Source: Lachnospiraceae bacterium
GTDB taxonomy: Bacteria; Bacillota_A; Clostridia; Lachnospirales; Lachnospiraceae
DNA: 9,551 nucleotides
Assembly: GCA_017416055.1 (NCBI GenBank)
Contig: JAFQDI010000149.1
Coordinates: forward strand, 1 to 9,551
Direction: 5' to 3'
Shown: in pieces, positions 1 to 6,194 of the stretch
Position numbering within the stretch: the stretch's first letter is position 1
How the letters are laid out: each line of letters opens with the position of its first letter
Translations under genes and position numbers: made by a program
Notes under the pieces: generated by a model
Told to the model about the DNA's origin: nothing
What the model saw: only the letters and a program-made list of their open reading frames with translations
Database searches by the model: none

Positions 1-214
1 AAATATTCTGGGCAGTGTTGGAGGAGTTGCGGCAGGACAGCAGCATCGCATAGAAATCCTTTCCGGCAACATAATAGGGCTGCACCAGAGAGTAGGGGCC
101 CAGGGTGGTGGAACCGTCTTCGCACAGGGTGCTGATCACCACGGTAGGCATGGGGAAATACAGGGAGGTCTGGTAGAAGTTATCTACCACGCGCAGATTT
201 TCAAAGCTGGACAT
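1..214 (-). CDS. Flavin reductase-like protein, 3' part missing at window edge
   Basis: Only the first 71 codons lie in the window; the gene continues past the left edge. The start is the ATG at 214-212, preceded by AAGGAGA at a spacing of about 8 nt. The visible protein begins MSSFENLRVVDNFYQTSLYF and continues with a PMPTVVISTLCEDGSTT stretch, then GPYSLVQPYY and a KDFYAMLLSCRNSSNT segment. This resembles the N-terminal half of the FMN-binding split-barrel (flavin reductase-like) proteins common in clostridia; these bind FMN, and many have no assigned substrate. It starts 16 nt after the TetR stop codon, so the two genes are probably co-transcribed and the regulator probably controls this protein. 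The family assignment rests on overall resemblance of a fragment. Catalytic function cannot be judged. Confidence 0.7.
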   Translation of the reverse strand, partial: MSSFENLRVVDNFYQTSLYFPMPTVVISTLCEDGSTTLGPYSLVQPYYVAGKDFYAMLLSCRNSSNTAQNI

Positions 215-230
215 GTTACATCTCTCCTTA

Positions 231-740
231 TCACAAAAATAACTTTTCGATTATGCCGTAAATCTCTTCAAAAGGTGTTTCGGCCATTGTCCAGGTCAGC
301 AGAGACTCGGCGATAAACTCGGCAACGAATTCACTTTGGCAAAACTTCTGAAGCGGAGCGGCCAACTGACTTCTAAGCAGGGCGTGATAACGGCTGAACG
401 AACCTGCAAAGCCGGAAGCGGCGGCTTCATCCCGGAAGATAGATTGATGGCACTCAACATATTTACAAAGCTGATCATAGATGCATAGCGCAACCGGGCG
501 GGGCATCTCAGAATAGGTGCTCACCGCATTGATCGCAGCGATACAGTTGTTCCAGTCATTCAGCAGATAGGTGGCCACCAGATTGTCCTTGGAAGGGAAG
601 TAGTTGTAAACGGTTCCCACGCCTACACCGCAGGCTTTTGCTACCGATCGGATCGTCAGGGCACCATAACCGGACTCCCTGATCTGTTTTTTTGCTTCTT
701 CGATCAGTCGGTTTTCCAGGTTTTGAATGATTTTTGGCAT
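231..740 (-). CDS. TetR/AcrR family transcriptional repressor
   Basis: A protein of 169 residues, a little short for the usual 180-220 of TetR regulators. Residues about 10-55 form the DNA-binding domain: a first helix (ENRLIEEAKKQIRESGYGAL) and then the recognition helix-turn-helix TIRSVAKACGVGVGTVYNYF with the typical PSKDNL follow-on at 49-54. The C-terminal part is variable, as is normal for the ligand pocket, so no inducer can be named. The reading frame is open up to an ATG at 803, but the ATG at 740 is chosen because AAAGGAG lies directly upstream and because the longer version would translate the promoter and operator. The gene is followed after 16 nt by the flavin reductase-like gene. 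A perfect palindrome between its -10 box and its ribosome site suggests autorepression. The TetR family call is very secure; the target set beyond its own operon is inference. Confidence 0.93.
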   Translation of the reverse strand: MPKIIQNLENRLIEEAKKQIRESGYGALTIRSVAKACGVGVGTVYNYFPSKDNLVATYLLNDWNNCIAAINAVSTYSEMPRPVALCIYDQLCKYVECHQSIFRDEAAASGFAGSFSRYHALLRSQLAAPLQKFCQSEFVAEFIAESLLTWTMAETPFEEIYGIIEKLFL

Positions 741-751
741 AATCTCTCCTT

Positions 752-767
752 TGTGAACGTGTTCACA
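752..767. promoter_or_regulatory. Perfect 16-bp palindromic operator for the TetR regulator
   Basis: The plus strand reads TGTGAACGTGTTCACA, with 7-bp arms TGTGAAC/GTTCACA and a 2-nt centre. It lies between the -10 box (775-780) and the ribosome site, so it covers or directly follows the transcription start. A TetR dimer bound there would block initiation. The inverted-repeat form and position are typical of autoregulated TetR genes. That the neighbouring TetR protein is the ligand is inferred. Confidence 0.75.
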
Positions 768-774
768 TAAATAT

Positions 775-803
775 AGTATAAATAGAAATTGACAAATTGT
801 CAA
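775..803 (-). promoter_or_regulatory. Promoter of the TetR / flavin reductase unit
   Basis: On the minus strand, TTGACA (803-798) is followed after 17 bp by TATACT (780-775). This gives a near-consensus sigma-A promoter with its start expected near 768. The -35 hexamer is part of a second perfect inverted repeat at 789-803 (TTGACAA, A, TTGTCAA), which could be an additional regulator site. Confidence 0.8.
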
Positions 804-968
804 TCATTTAACAAAAAATACTGCAAAACGATTTCTCCTCGAAGAGAGAGGGTTTTCCTACTAAAGGATTTCCCACCTTGAGCACGGTCCAAGGATTCAA
901 CGAAATCCAAATTTGTTCAAAATACGAACCCGCCATGGATAGAAGGCAGGTTCGGAGAAAACATAGCT
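804..968. other. Intergenic region between the TetR promoter and the 5'-nucleotidase 3' end
   Basis: About 165 bp with no convincing gene. An open frame on the plus strand at 878-1102 overlaps the 5'-nucleotidase antisense, has no ribosome site and looks like a shadow. The region holds the stem-loop at 925-954 and the outer inverted repeat arm at 903-912. Nothing else was recognised. Confidence 0.6.
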
Positions 969-980
969 TTATTTGGATTT
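903..980 (-). terminator. Probable intrinsic terminator and nested inverted repeat after the 5'-nucleotidase gene
   Basis: The core is a stem at 925-934 / 945-954 (CGAACCCGCC with GGCAGGTTCG, 9 of 10 positions paired) with a 10-nt loop. Read on the minus strand it is followed by TATTTTG, a short and imperfect U-run. Around it lies a second perfect 10-bp inverted repeat, AAATCCAAAT at 903-912 and ATTTGGATTT at 971-980, which overlaps the last codon region of the gene. The position after the stop codon fits a terminator. The weak U-tract lowers confidence. Confidence 0.5.
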
Positions 981-1868
981 GTAGGGAACTCTGGCCGAAG
1001 GCACCAGCTTTGATGCGGGATCGGTGTGCACGGCCTGATCGTCAAAGAAAATATGTGCGCCGAAGGCTTTCAGCACCTCGCTTTTTTGCACACCGCCCAT
1101 GAAAAATGCCTCATCAATGCGTACGCCCCAGGCAATCAAAGTGCGGATCACCCGCTCGTGTGCAGGTGCGTTACGGGAGGTGACCAATGCGGTGCGGATC
1201 GGCATATGATCGGGATCAAACTTTTTCTGAACCAGAGAGATGGTGCGAAGAAGCTTTGCGAACGGACCGGCAGGAAGAGGATTTTGAGCGTTTAAGCGCT
1301 CGTGTTCTTCGAAGGCGGTAAGTCCCTGAGATTTATACACCATTTCGGATTCATCGGAGAAAATAACCGCATCTCCGTCGAAAGCGATGCGAATCTGATC
1401 AATGGGATCATTGGGATCAATCTTCAAATTATCATGAGAGCAGATCAAACCGGCAGCGATGCCGCCATCGATGGCCTCCTGAACATCCTGCTCGTTGGCA
1501 GAAAGAAACAGACCCGTGTTGAATGCAGAGAGGTAGGGTGTGATTCGATTTCCACCCACCAGTGCAGCGCGGCTGATATCCAGCCCGTAATGCTCGATGG
1601 AGTTGAAGATGCGCAGACTGGTATCCGCGCTGTTCTTTGACAGAATGATGATCTCCACCAATTGCTCGCCACACTCATTTAATTTGTGCAGTGCTCTGAT
1701 CAGCGGGAAAGCAGTGCCGGGTTTCAAAATATCCTTTTCATGGGCAATCTGATAGTCCAGATAAGCCTGAAGGCCCTGCTCCTCGTAAATTTGATTTTCG
1801 TATTCCAAATCAAACAGTGCACGGGAAGAAATCCCGACTACCAGTTTGTTATCTAAATTCATCGCCAT
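969..1868 (-). CDS. Cytosolic 5'-nucleotidase (PF06189-type)
   Basis: A 299-residue protein matching the 5'-nucleotidase family related to animal cytosolic NT5C1. These enzymes remove the 5'-phosphate from nucleoside monophosphates in the cytoplasm, feeding nucleotide salvage and balance. Visible landmarks are VGISSRALFDLE near the N-terminus (11-22), LSKNSADTSLRIFNSIEHYG (76-95), the acidic motif AFDGDAVIFSDE (162-173), ALVTSRNAPAHERVIRTL with WGVRIDEAFFMGG (227-259), and FFDD (274-277), which suit a HAD-like, magnesium-dependent phosphatase fold. No signal peptide or membrane segment is seen. The start at 1868 has AAGGAG upstream at about 10 nt; a second in-frame ATG at 1862 is possible but worse spaced. 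The gene has its own promoter and terminator and appears monocistronic. The family is certain; which monophosphate (AMP, IMP or a pyrimidine) is preferred cannot be read from sequence. Confidence 0.93.
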   Translation of the reverse strand: MAMNLDNKLVVGISSRALFDLEYENQIYEEQGLQAYLDYQIAHEKDILKPGTAFPLIRALHKLNECGEQLVEIIILSKNSADTSLRIFNSIEHYGLDISRAALVGGNRITPYLSAFNTGLFLSANEQDVQEAIDGGIAAGLICSHDNLKIDPNDPIDQIRIAFDGDAVIFSDESEMVYKSQGLTAFEEHERLNAQNPLPAGPFAKLLRTISLVQKKFDPDHMPIRTALVTSRNAPAHERVIRTLIAWGVRIDEAFFMGGVQKSEVLKAFGAHIFFDDQAVHTDPASKLVPSARVPYKSK

Positions 1869-1897
1869 TTGAGTGTCACTCCTTAAGGTACTTATCC

Positions 1898-1919
1898 CCC
1901 CGCAAAATCATAGGCGGGG
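1898..1919. repeat. G/C hairpin at the 5' end of the 5'-nucleotidase mRNA
   Basis: CCCCGC (1898-1903) pairs with GCGGGG (1914-1919) across a 10-nt loop. Read on the plus strand, the stem is followed by TTTTCTATTATAT, which looks like an intrinsic terminator, yet no plus-strand gene precedes it. Read on the minus strand it falls exactly at the predicted start of the 5'-nucleotidase transcript, so it may be a 5' stabilising hairpin that also stops antisense transcription. Confidence 0.6.
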
Positions 1920-1925
1920 TTTTCT

Positions 1926-1954
1926 ATTATATGCTATTGAAAGAAGATTGGCAA
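1926..1954 (-). promoter_or_regulatory. Promoter of the 5'-nucleotidase gene
   Basis: On the minus strand, TTGCCA (1954-1949), a 17-bp spacer and a consensus TATAAT (1931-1926) form a strong sigma-A promoter. Transcription is expected to begin near 1919, leaving a leader of about 50 nt with the G/C hairpin and the AAGGAG ribosome site. Confidence 0.8.
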
Positions 1955-2006
1955 GGAAAAAATCAGTTTTCTTTGTGATGTAATACGAGTACATAATAAA
2001 TCAAAA

Positions 2007-2043
2007 GCCGTGCAGAGAATCATCTGGATTGCCTCTGCACGGC
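2007..2043 (-). terminator. Intrinsic terminator of the ABC transporter operon
   Basis: A perfect 11-bp stem, GCCGTGCAGAG (2007-2017) with CTCTGCACGGC (2033-2043), and a 15-nt loop. On the minus strand it is followed by TTTTGATTTATT. It begins 7 nt after the ATPase stop codon, so it closes the three-gene transporter operon. Confidence 0.9.
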
Positions 2044-2050
2044 AAGGTGA

Positions 2051-2848
2051 TTATTTTGACAAAATCAATTTATCATCTGCCATGGCCATTCCGCTGGCCT
2101 GCTCGAACAGACCGAGCAACTGGGGGATGGTCAGTTTCCTTTTCTCCTCACCGGAAACATCCACAACGATTCGTCCTTCATGCATCATGATCAGACGGTT
2201 TCCGTGAGCGATGGCATCGTGCATGTTGTGGGTGATCATCAGTGTGGTCAGCTTGTTTTCGGTGACCAGTTTGTCGGTGATCTCCAGCACCTTTGCTGCC
2301 GTCTTCGGGTCGAGAGCTGCGGTGTGCTCATCGAGAAGGAGAAGCTTCGGCTTGCTTAAGGTGGCCATCAACAGGGTGACTGCCTGGCGCTGACCGCCGG
2401 AGAGAAGACCGACCTTACAGGAAAGTCTGGACTCCAGACCGAGTTCCAGGGTGGAGAGCAGTTCCTTGTAGCGGTCACGCTCACCTTTGCGGATACCCCA
2501 CACCAGTTTTCTCTTGGTCGCGCGTCGAGCTGCGATGGAAAGGTTTTCCGCAATCTCCATATCAGGTGCGGTTCCCTTCATCGGGTCCTGGAAGACGCGG
2601 CCGAGTAACTTGGCACGCTTGTGCTCCGGCATATTGGTCACATCCACGCCGTCGATCTCAATGGTGCCGTAGTCCGGCTTCCACACGCCTGCAATCGCGT
2701 TGAGCATGGTGGATTTTCCGGCGCCGTTGCCGCCAATCACAGTGACGAAATCGCCGTCTTCAAGGGTCAGATTAAGACCGGAGAGGGCGGTTTTTGCATT
2801 TACAGTGCCGGGGTTGAAAGTTTTATGTAAGTTAGTGATTTTAAGCAT
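2051..2848 (-). CDS. ABC transporter ATPase (aromatic amino acid type uptake system)
   Basis: A cytoplasmic ATP-binding subunit of 265 residues that would power the adjacent permease. All nucleotide-binding motifs are present: Walker A GGNGAGKST (39-47), Q-loop glutamine 87 in RVFQDP, signature LSGGQRQA (149-156), Walker B LLLLDE (169-174), the D-loop region in HTAALDP (175-181), and the H-loop histidine 207 in MITHNMHD. The DEHTAALDPKTA form is characteristic of ATPases paired with PF04392-type binding proteins (the TrpXYZ/CD0873 group). The reading frame could start at a GTG at 2857, but that codon lies inside the GGAGGTG ribosome site; ATG at 2848 has ideal spacing. This start overlaps the permease stop by 8 nt, implying translational coupling and matched amounts of the two subunits. 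Confidence 0.95.
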   Translation of the reverse strand: MLKITNLHKTFNPGTVNAKTALSGLNLTLEDGDFVTVIGGNGAGKSTMLNAIAGVWKPDYGTIEIDGVDVTNMPEHKRAKLLGRVFQDPMKGTAPDMEIAENLSIAARRATKRKLVWGIRKGERDRYKELLSTLELGLESRLSCKVGLLSGGQRQAVTLLMATLSKPKLLLLDEHTAALDPKTAAKVLEITDKLVTENKLTTLMITHNMHDAIAHGNRLIMMHEGRIVVDVSGEEKRKLTIPQLLGLFEQASGMAMADDKLILSK

Positions 2849-3779
2849 TGGTATCACCTCCGCCTAAATGATCAGGTTCGGGTGATGACTGCATAGGCAT
2901 CACCTTTTTCTTTTGGAAATATTCGCCCTTCAGATAGGGAACTGCCAAAAACAGTGCCACGATGATCGCGGAGAGCATCTTCAGGTAGTCCGTCTTCAGA
3001 CCCAACAGAATGACAAAGGTGTAAATGATGTAGTACACAACACCACCGCCGACCACGCCGATGAGGCTGACCACAAAATTTGGCTTAATTTTCAGAGAAA
3101 CAGAGAGTCCGATGAAGATAGCAGCCAGTGCGATGACGATAGCACCGCGCCCGTCGTTGATGTTTGCAGAGCCCTTGTACTGGGCAAGGAGCGCACCCGC
3201 AAGTGCAACGATACCGTTAGCGATAGCCAAACCGACTACTTTGTTCAGCTTGACATTGATTCCCTGCGCACGGCTCATGTCAGGGTTATCACCGGTGGAC
3301 TTTAAGGTCAGACCGACTTCTGTGTAGAAGAAGAGCCAGAGTCCGATGATGGTGCATACGATGATCAGCCCTGCGGCCACGATAGCCATGGGATTGTCAC
3401 TCATGTGAAGAATCAGCTGATTGGCACGAGGGTCGATCGCGATCAATGATTTTCCGCCGAGGATAGCCAGATTAACTGAGTAGAGGATCAGCTGAGTCAG
3501 GATGCCGGCAAGGATCGAAGGGATGCCGAGAGCGGTGTGAAACAGTCCGGTCACAACACCGGTGAGCATGCCGGCCAGGAAGGCAACTGCCACGCTGAGC
3601 CAAACCGGAGCACCGCTGCCAATCATTACCGCGCACACGCAACCTCCGGTACAGATGGAGCCGTCTACGGTCAGATCGGCAATGTCAAGAATTTTGTAGG
3701 AAATGTAGACGCCGATCGCCATCAAACCCCAGATAAGCCCTTCCGCAACCGCTCCGGGCAATGCATTCAAAAAAAACAT
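2841..3779 (-). CDS. ABC transporter permease (PF02653 branched-chain/TrpY-like)
   Basis: A membrane protein of 312 residues with about eight or nine hydrophobic segments, forming the translocation channel, probably as a homodimer. It shows the family hallmarks LDIADLTVDGS near residue 34-44 (compare the usual DLTVEGS), and the cytoplasmic loop LKSTGDNPDMSRAQGINV that docks on the ATPase. The C-terminus is polar and basic (YLKGEYFQKKK) and cytoplasmic. The start is the ATG at 3779, with GAGGTG 6 nt upstream; an upstream extension to 3836 would run into the binding-protein gene and has no ribosome site. It lies 20 nt after the binding-protein stop and overlaps the ATPase gene by 8 nt. The family (PF02653-like permease with this ATPase and binding protein) is clear; the solute is inferred from the T-box leader. 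Confidence 0.94.
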   Translation of the reverse strand: MFFLNALPGAVAEGLIWGLMAIGVYISYKILDIADLTVDGSICTGGCVCAVMIGSGAPVWLSVAVAFLAGMLTGVVTGLFHTALGIPSILAGILTQLILYSVNLAILGGKSLIAIDPRANQLILHMSDNPMAIVAAGLIIVCTIIGLWLFFYTEVGLTLKSTGDNPDMSRAQGINVKLNKVVGLAIANGIVALAGALLAQYKGSANINDGRGAIVIALAAIFIGLSVSLKIKPNFVVSLIGVVGGGVVYYIIYTFVILLGLKTDYLKMLSAIIVALFLAVPYLKGEYFQKKKVMPMQSSPEPDHLGGGDTNA

Positions 3780-3799
3780 GATACACCTCAAAAATTGTA

Positions 3800-4726
3800 T
3801 TAGTTCTCGGGAACGGAAATGCCCAACTGTGCACACAGATCATTGTTGTAAACAACGGAAGGAACCAGAGTCTTAATCTCGATATCGGCGGGAGTCTTAG
3901 TGCCGAGCAGGATCTCAGCAGCCATCTTTCCGGTCTCATAGCCCAGATCATAGTAATTGATCGCAAGGCTTGCGTAGCAGATTGCGCCGCCGTAGCTGGT
4001 GTAAACGGGAACCTTCTTCTCATTGCAGATGGTGCCTACGATAGCGTCATTGTCTGCAACGGTGTTGTCGGAGGGAACGTAAATCGCCTTACACTCGTTT
4101 GCCGCGTTGGTAACCAGTGCCTGAAGCTCAGTGGTCTCGGAGAAGGTGTATGCCTTCACAACGATGCTCTTTGCCTCGAACAGAGTCTTAACCGCCTCAT
4201 ACTGGATCAGAGAGTTGGACTCGTTGGTGCAGTAGAGAACGCCAACCTGATCGCCGGCAACCAGTTTCAGGGAGTCGATCATCATCTGAGCCTGCTCATC
4301 GAAGGGAACCGCATCGGAGGTGCCGGTCACATTCGCAGGAATGTTGCCGCCGAAGGTGTCCGCATAGTCGGTAACAGAGGTGCCGAGAACAGGGATCGTA
4401 GTGGTTGCGTTTGCCGCAGCCAGAAGAGCGGGGGTTGCATTACCCATGATCAGATCAGTCTTTTTTGCAGTGAATGTCTTTACCACGGTGGAGCAAAGAT
4501 CTACGCCGCCAGCCACCTGAGTGTCAATGGAAACGGTTTTGCCTGCCTTCTTCATTTCCTCGTTCAGCGCGTCAATAAAGCCTTGCGTTGCCTGATCGAG
4601 AGAGTCATGCTTCATCAGCTGACAGATACCTACGGTGTAATCCGTCTTATCGCCACAGGAGGTGAGCATCAGACAGGTGCCAAGGCAAAGGATAAGTGCC
4701 AAAAGGATAGATACCAGTTTTTTCAT
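3800..4726 (-). CDS. ABC transporter substrate-binding lipoprotein (TrpX/CD0873-like), predicted phenylalanine/aromatic amino acid
   Basis: A 308-residue secreted lipoprotein of the PF04392 binding-protein family. The N-terminus MKKLVSILLALILCLGTCLM is a signal peptide ending in the lipobox LTSC, so Cys24 would be lipidated and anchor the protein outside the membrane. Then come two periplasmic-binding-like lobes starting TDYTVGICQLMKHDSLDQA, with GNATPALLAAANATTTIPVLGTSVTDY and VPSDNTVADND later on; these are recognisable in TrpX- and tyrosine-type (CD0873) receptors. The start at 4726 follows AAGGAG by 9 nt; the longer open frame to 4918 is translated T-box leader and is not coding. This is the first gene of the operon, directly behind the leader. 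Family assignment is secure. The ligand (phenylalanine, possibly also tyrosine or tryptophan) is inferred from the specifier codon. Confidence 0.92.
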   Translation of the reverse strand: MKKLVSILLALILCLGTCLMLTSCGDKTDYTVGICQLMKHDSLDQATQGFIDALNEEMKKAGKTVSIDTQVAGGVDLCSTVVKTFTAKKTDLIMGNATPALLAAANATTTIPVLGTSVTDYADTFGGNIPANVTGTSDAVPFDEQAQMMIDSLKLVAGDQVGVLYCTNESNSLIQYEAVKTLFEAKSIVVKAYTFSETTELQALVTNAANECKAIYVPSDNTVADNDAIVGTICNEKKVPVYTSYGGAICYASLAINYYDLGYETGKMAAEILLGTKTPADIEIKTLVPSVVYNNDLCAQLGISVPEN

Positions 4727-4759
4727 TGTTAAAATCTCCTTTTTACTTTTTATCATTTG

Positions 4760-4777
4760 CACGATCCTCAGATCGTG
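4760..4777. repeat. Short perfect hairpin between the T-box terminator and the binding-protein gene
   Basis: CACGATC (4760-4766), a 4-nt loop and GATCGTG (4771-4777) form a perfect 7-bp stem. It lacks a U-run on the minus strand, so it is not a terminator. It may protect the processed 5' end of the mRNA or space the ribosome site; its role is unknown. Confidence 0.5.
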
Positions 4778-4804
4778 AAATATATAAGGGAACAGTGTGC
4801 CCGG

Positions 4805-4846
4805 AAAAAGAAAAAGCCCCCGATCCTTTATCAAGGATACAGGGAC
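4805..4846 (-). terminator. Regulated terminator of the T-box leader
   Basis: On the minus strand, GTCCC-UGU-AUCCUU (4846-4833), a GAUA loop, AAGGAU-CG-GGGGC and a run of TTTTTCTTTTT form a stem of 6 plus 5 pairs with a small internal loop. Its GUCC arm can alternatively pair with GGAC of the upstream antiterminator region, as expected for a switch. Confidence 0.85.
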
Positions 4847-5088
4847 AGCCTTATGACCGTGATACCACTCTGCTTCGTCCTCTTTTCGCAAAGAGGACCT
4901 CTTCGGGTGCAATAACACCCCAGCACTGTAACGGGCGCAACCGGTAAGGCCTACACAACGATGAGTCTTCAGCCCACAGCTAACAGAATGAATTCGCCGA
5001 TTCTTTCGTTACTGTCTCACACCAAACGACAGCTCTCTGAAACGTCGGAAAGGGGTACTGGTTTCTGCTCAAACGCTTTGTCATATTG
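4805..5088 (-). promoter_or_regulatory. T-box riboswitch leader, specifier UUC (predicted tRNA-Phe)
   Basis: On the minus strand the leader shows the ordered parts of a T-box. Stem I base: CAGAA (5067-5063) pairs with TTCTG (4988-4984). AGTA of the specifier-loop 5' side is at 5059-5056. The stem I arm carries CAGAGAG and the conserved distal loop GTTTGGTGTGAGACAG (5040-5012). The specifier loop reads GAA-UUC-A, placing the specifier codon UUC (Phe) at 4992-4990. Further hairpins follow at 4905-4920 (GGGTG/CACCC) and 4877-4898 (GTCCTCTT/AAGAGGAC). The T-box sequence AGAGTGGTATCACGGTC (4871-4855) contains UGGU, which can pair with an ACCA tRNA end, consistent with a tRNA-Phe discriminator A. 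An intrinsic terminator follows. Uncharged tRNA-Phe binding would favour the antiterminator and let transcription reach the transporter. The T-box call is firm; Phe specificity is well supported by the specifier but read by eye. Confidence 0.9.
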
Positions 5089-5094
5089 GAAGAA

Positions 5095-5123
5095 ATTTTA
5101 GCGGAAGAATAGCAGTTTGTCAA
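5095..5123 (-). promoter_or_regulatory. Promoter of the T-box ABC transporter operon
   Basis: TTGACA (5123-5118), exactly 17 bp, TAAAAT (5100-5095) on the minus strand. Start expected near 5088, which gives a leader of about 360 nt to the binding-protein ATG. The strong promoter fits a unit controlled mainly by termination in the leader. Confidence 0.85.
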
Positions 5124-5136
5124 TAGTTATTTTGTA

Positions 5137-5153
5137 AAAAACATCATGTTTTT
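5137..5153. terminator. Possible weak A/U terminator after the AraC gene
   Basis: AAAAACAT (5137-5144) and ATGTTTTT (5146-5153) are perfectly inverted around one base, 20 nt beyond the AraC stop codon. The stem is all A/U apart from one pair, and only a minimal loop would remain, so termination would be inefficient. It is the only candidate separating AraC from the transporter promoter. Confidence 0.3.
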
Positions 5154-5173
5154 GAAAAAATGACTGAGTTTGT

Positions 5174-6091
5174 TCATGATAAAAGTAAACTGGCAGATTG
5201 CTCAAAGGTATAAGGGGTCTGTATATCGGTGCCCGGCGGCGTGATCTCAATATGCCGGGGATGAGACTTGTTTGCAATATATTCCTTTGTGGTGCAGCCG
5301 AAGGATCTCAAAAACATTTGGTTCAGATAGTGGCTGCTGGAAAATCCTGATTCCAGACAGATATCCAGAATACTCAGATCAGTTTGATGGATCAGGCGGA
5401 TGGCATGATCAAACCGTACATTATTTAAATATTCCTGAAAAGACATGCCTAACATTTTCGTAATGAAGTGGGAAATGTGAAACGGAGAAACATTTTCCAG
5501 CGCGGCGAGATCTTTCAGGGAAATGGATTCCTGATGATGTTGCAGAATATATTCCGTGATGCGGTTGATCCGCCTGACATTGTTCTGAACGGAAGAATAT
5601 TCTTTTTCTCCGGTGACCGAATAGGGCGTGTTGCGGAGCAAAGTGTAGAGAACCTCCAGGAAAAGGGAGGAACATTTCACTTCGCTGAACATATCTTTGC
5701 AAAAATGGTGTTCGGCGCAGCTGACCAACAGTCCATACAGCCGATCGTACAGGGGCCCTTCATGAAAAACGTTTTCCTGAAAACGGAGATGCTCCAACTG
5801 ATGGCTGATTATCCGGTAAAAATCGGTATGGATCTGAAAGGCCAAAATAATATTTTTGCCATCGGGGTTAAAGAAAGAGTGCATTTGATAGCGGTTGATC
5901 AGATAGATATCGCCCTTGTGCAAATCATACCGTTTTTGATCGACGAACAAAGTCATGGAGCCTTCCCAGATGATACCCATTTCCATATCACTATGCCCGT
6001 GAAACTGTTTGGCTGTCATCTCGATCATGAAGATCTCCAAATGATTCATGGTAGTATGTCGAATAACTTCTATTTGACCTGTATTATTCAT
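5174..6091 (-). CDS. AraC family transcriptional regulator with N-terminal cupin domain
   Basis: A cytoplasmic regulator of 305 residues with the common two-domain plan. The N-terminal arm and cupin (about residues 20-95) include HGHSDMEMGIIWEGS (31-45) and the LHKGDIYLINRYQMHSF pattern typical of sugar-sensing AraC proteins. The C-terminal DNA-binding domain (about 174-273) has two helix-turn-helix units: SLKDLAALENVSPFHISHFITKMLG and then LSILDICLESGFSSSHYLNQMFLRSFGCTTKEY. About 30 further residues follow, an unusual but not rare tail. The ATG at 6091 is chosen over one at 6178 because AAAGGA lies upstream and the extra residues would be the promoter region. The gene is divergent from the sugar operon at 6271, so it most probably controls that operon, usually as an activator with the operon's sugar as signal. 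The family is certain; the target is inferred from context. Confidence 0.94.
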   Translation of the reverse strand: MNNTGQIEVIRHTTMNHLEIFMIEMTAKQFHGHSDMEMGIIWEGSMTLFVDQKRYDLHKGDIYLINRYQMHSFFNPDGKNIILAFQIHTDFYRIISHQLEHLRFQENVFHEGPLYDRLYGLLVSCAEHHFCKDMFSEVKCSSLFLEVLYTLLRNTPYSVTGEKEYSSVQNNVRRINRITEYILQHHQESISLKDLAALENVSPFHISHFITKMLGMSFQEYLNNVRFDHAIRLIHQTDLSILDICLESGFSSSHYLNQMFLRSFGCTTKEYIANKSHPRHIEITPPGTDIQTPYTFEQSASLLLS

Positions 6092-6148
6092 GTTTAATTT
6101 TTCCTTTGATCCGATGTGGCGAGGCGTATTCGTCTTGATTTTGATCTC

Positions 6149-6178
6149 ATTATAAGCGTATATATAACAATAATGCAA
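6149..6178 (-). promoter_or_regulatory. Promoter of the AraC regulator
   Basis: On the minus strand, TTGCAT (6178-6173), 18 bp and consensus TATAAT (6154-6149). Its -35 lies within one of two GCAAGA repeats (plus strand 6175-6180 and 6189-6194) that may be regulator half-sites, which would couple autoregulation to operon control. Confidence 0.65.
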
Positions 6179-6194
6179 GAGAGAAATCGCAAGA

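Noticed and set aside
878..1102. Small plus-strand open frame before and inside the 5'-nucleotidase gene
   Set aside because: Arg/Pro-rich shadow sequence overlapping a clear gene antisense; no Shine-Dalgarno sequence.
3780..3836. Upstream start for the permease
   Set aside because: It would overlap the end of the binding-protein gene and has no ribosome site, while ATG 3779 has GAGGTG at good spacing.
4727..4918. N-terminal extension of the binding protein by 64 residues
   Set aside because: The added residues are the translated T-box terminator region, lack a ribosome site, and would bury the signal peptide and lipobox.
4726..4947. Plus-strand open frame of 73 codons in the T-box leader
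   Set aside because: It lies wholly within the structured leader on the opposite strand and has no ribosome site or protein-like features.
4990..4995. GAATTC palindrome as a protein operator
   Set aside because: It is the T-box specifier loop sequence, and the symmetry is a by-product of GAA next to UUC.
5468..6097. 209-codon plus-strand open frame opposite the AraC regulator
   Set aside because: It is long but entirely antisense to a clear AraC protein, has no recognisable motif, and ends in the AraC start region; read as chance open frame.
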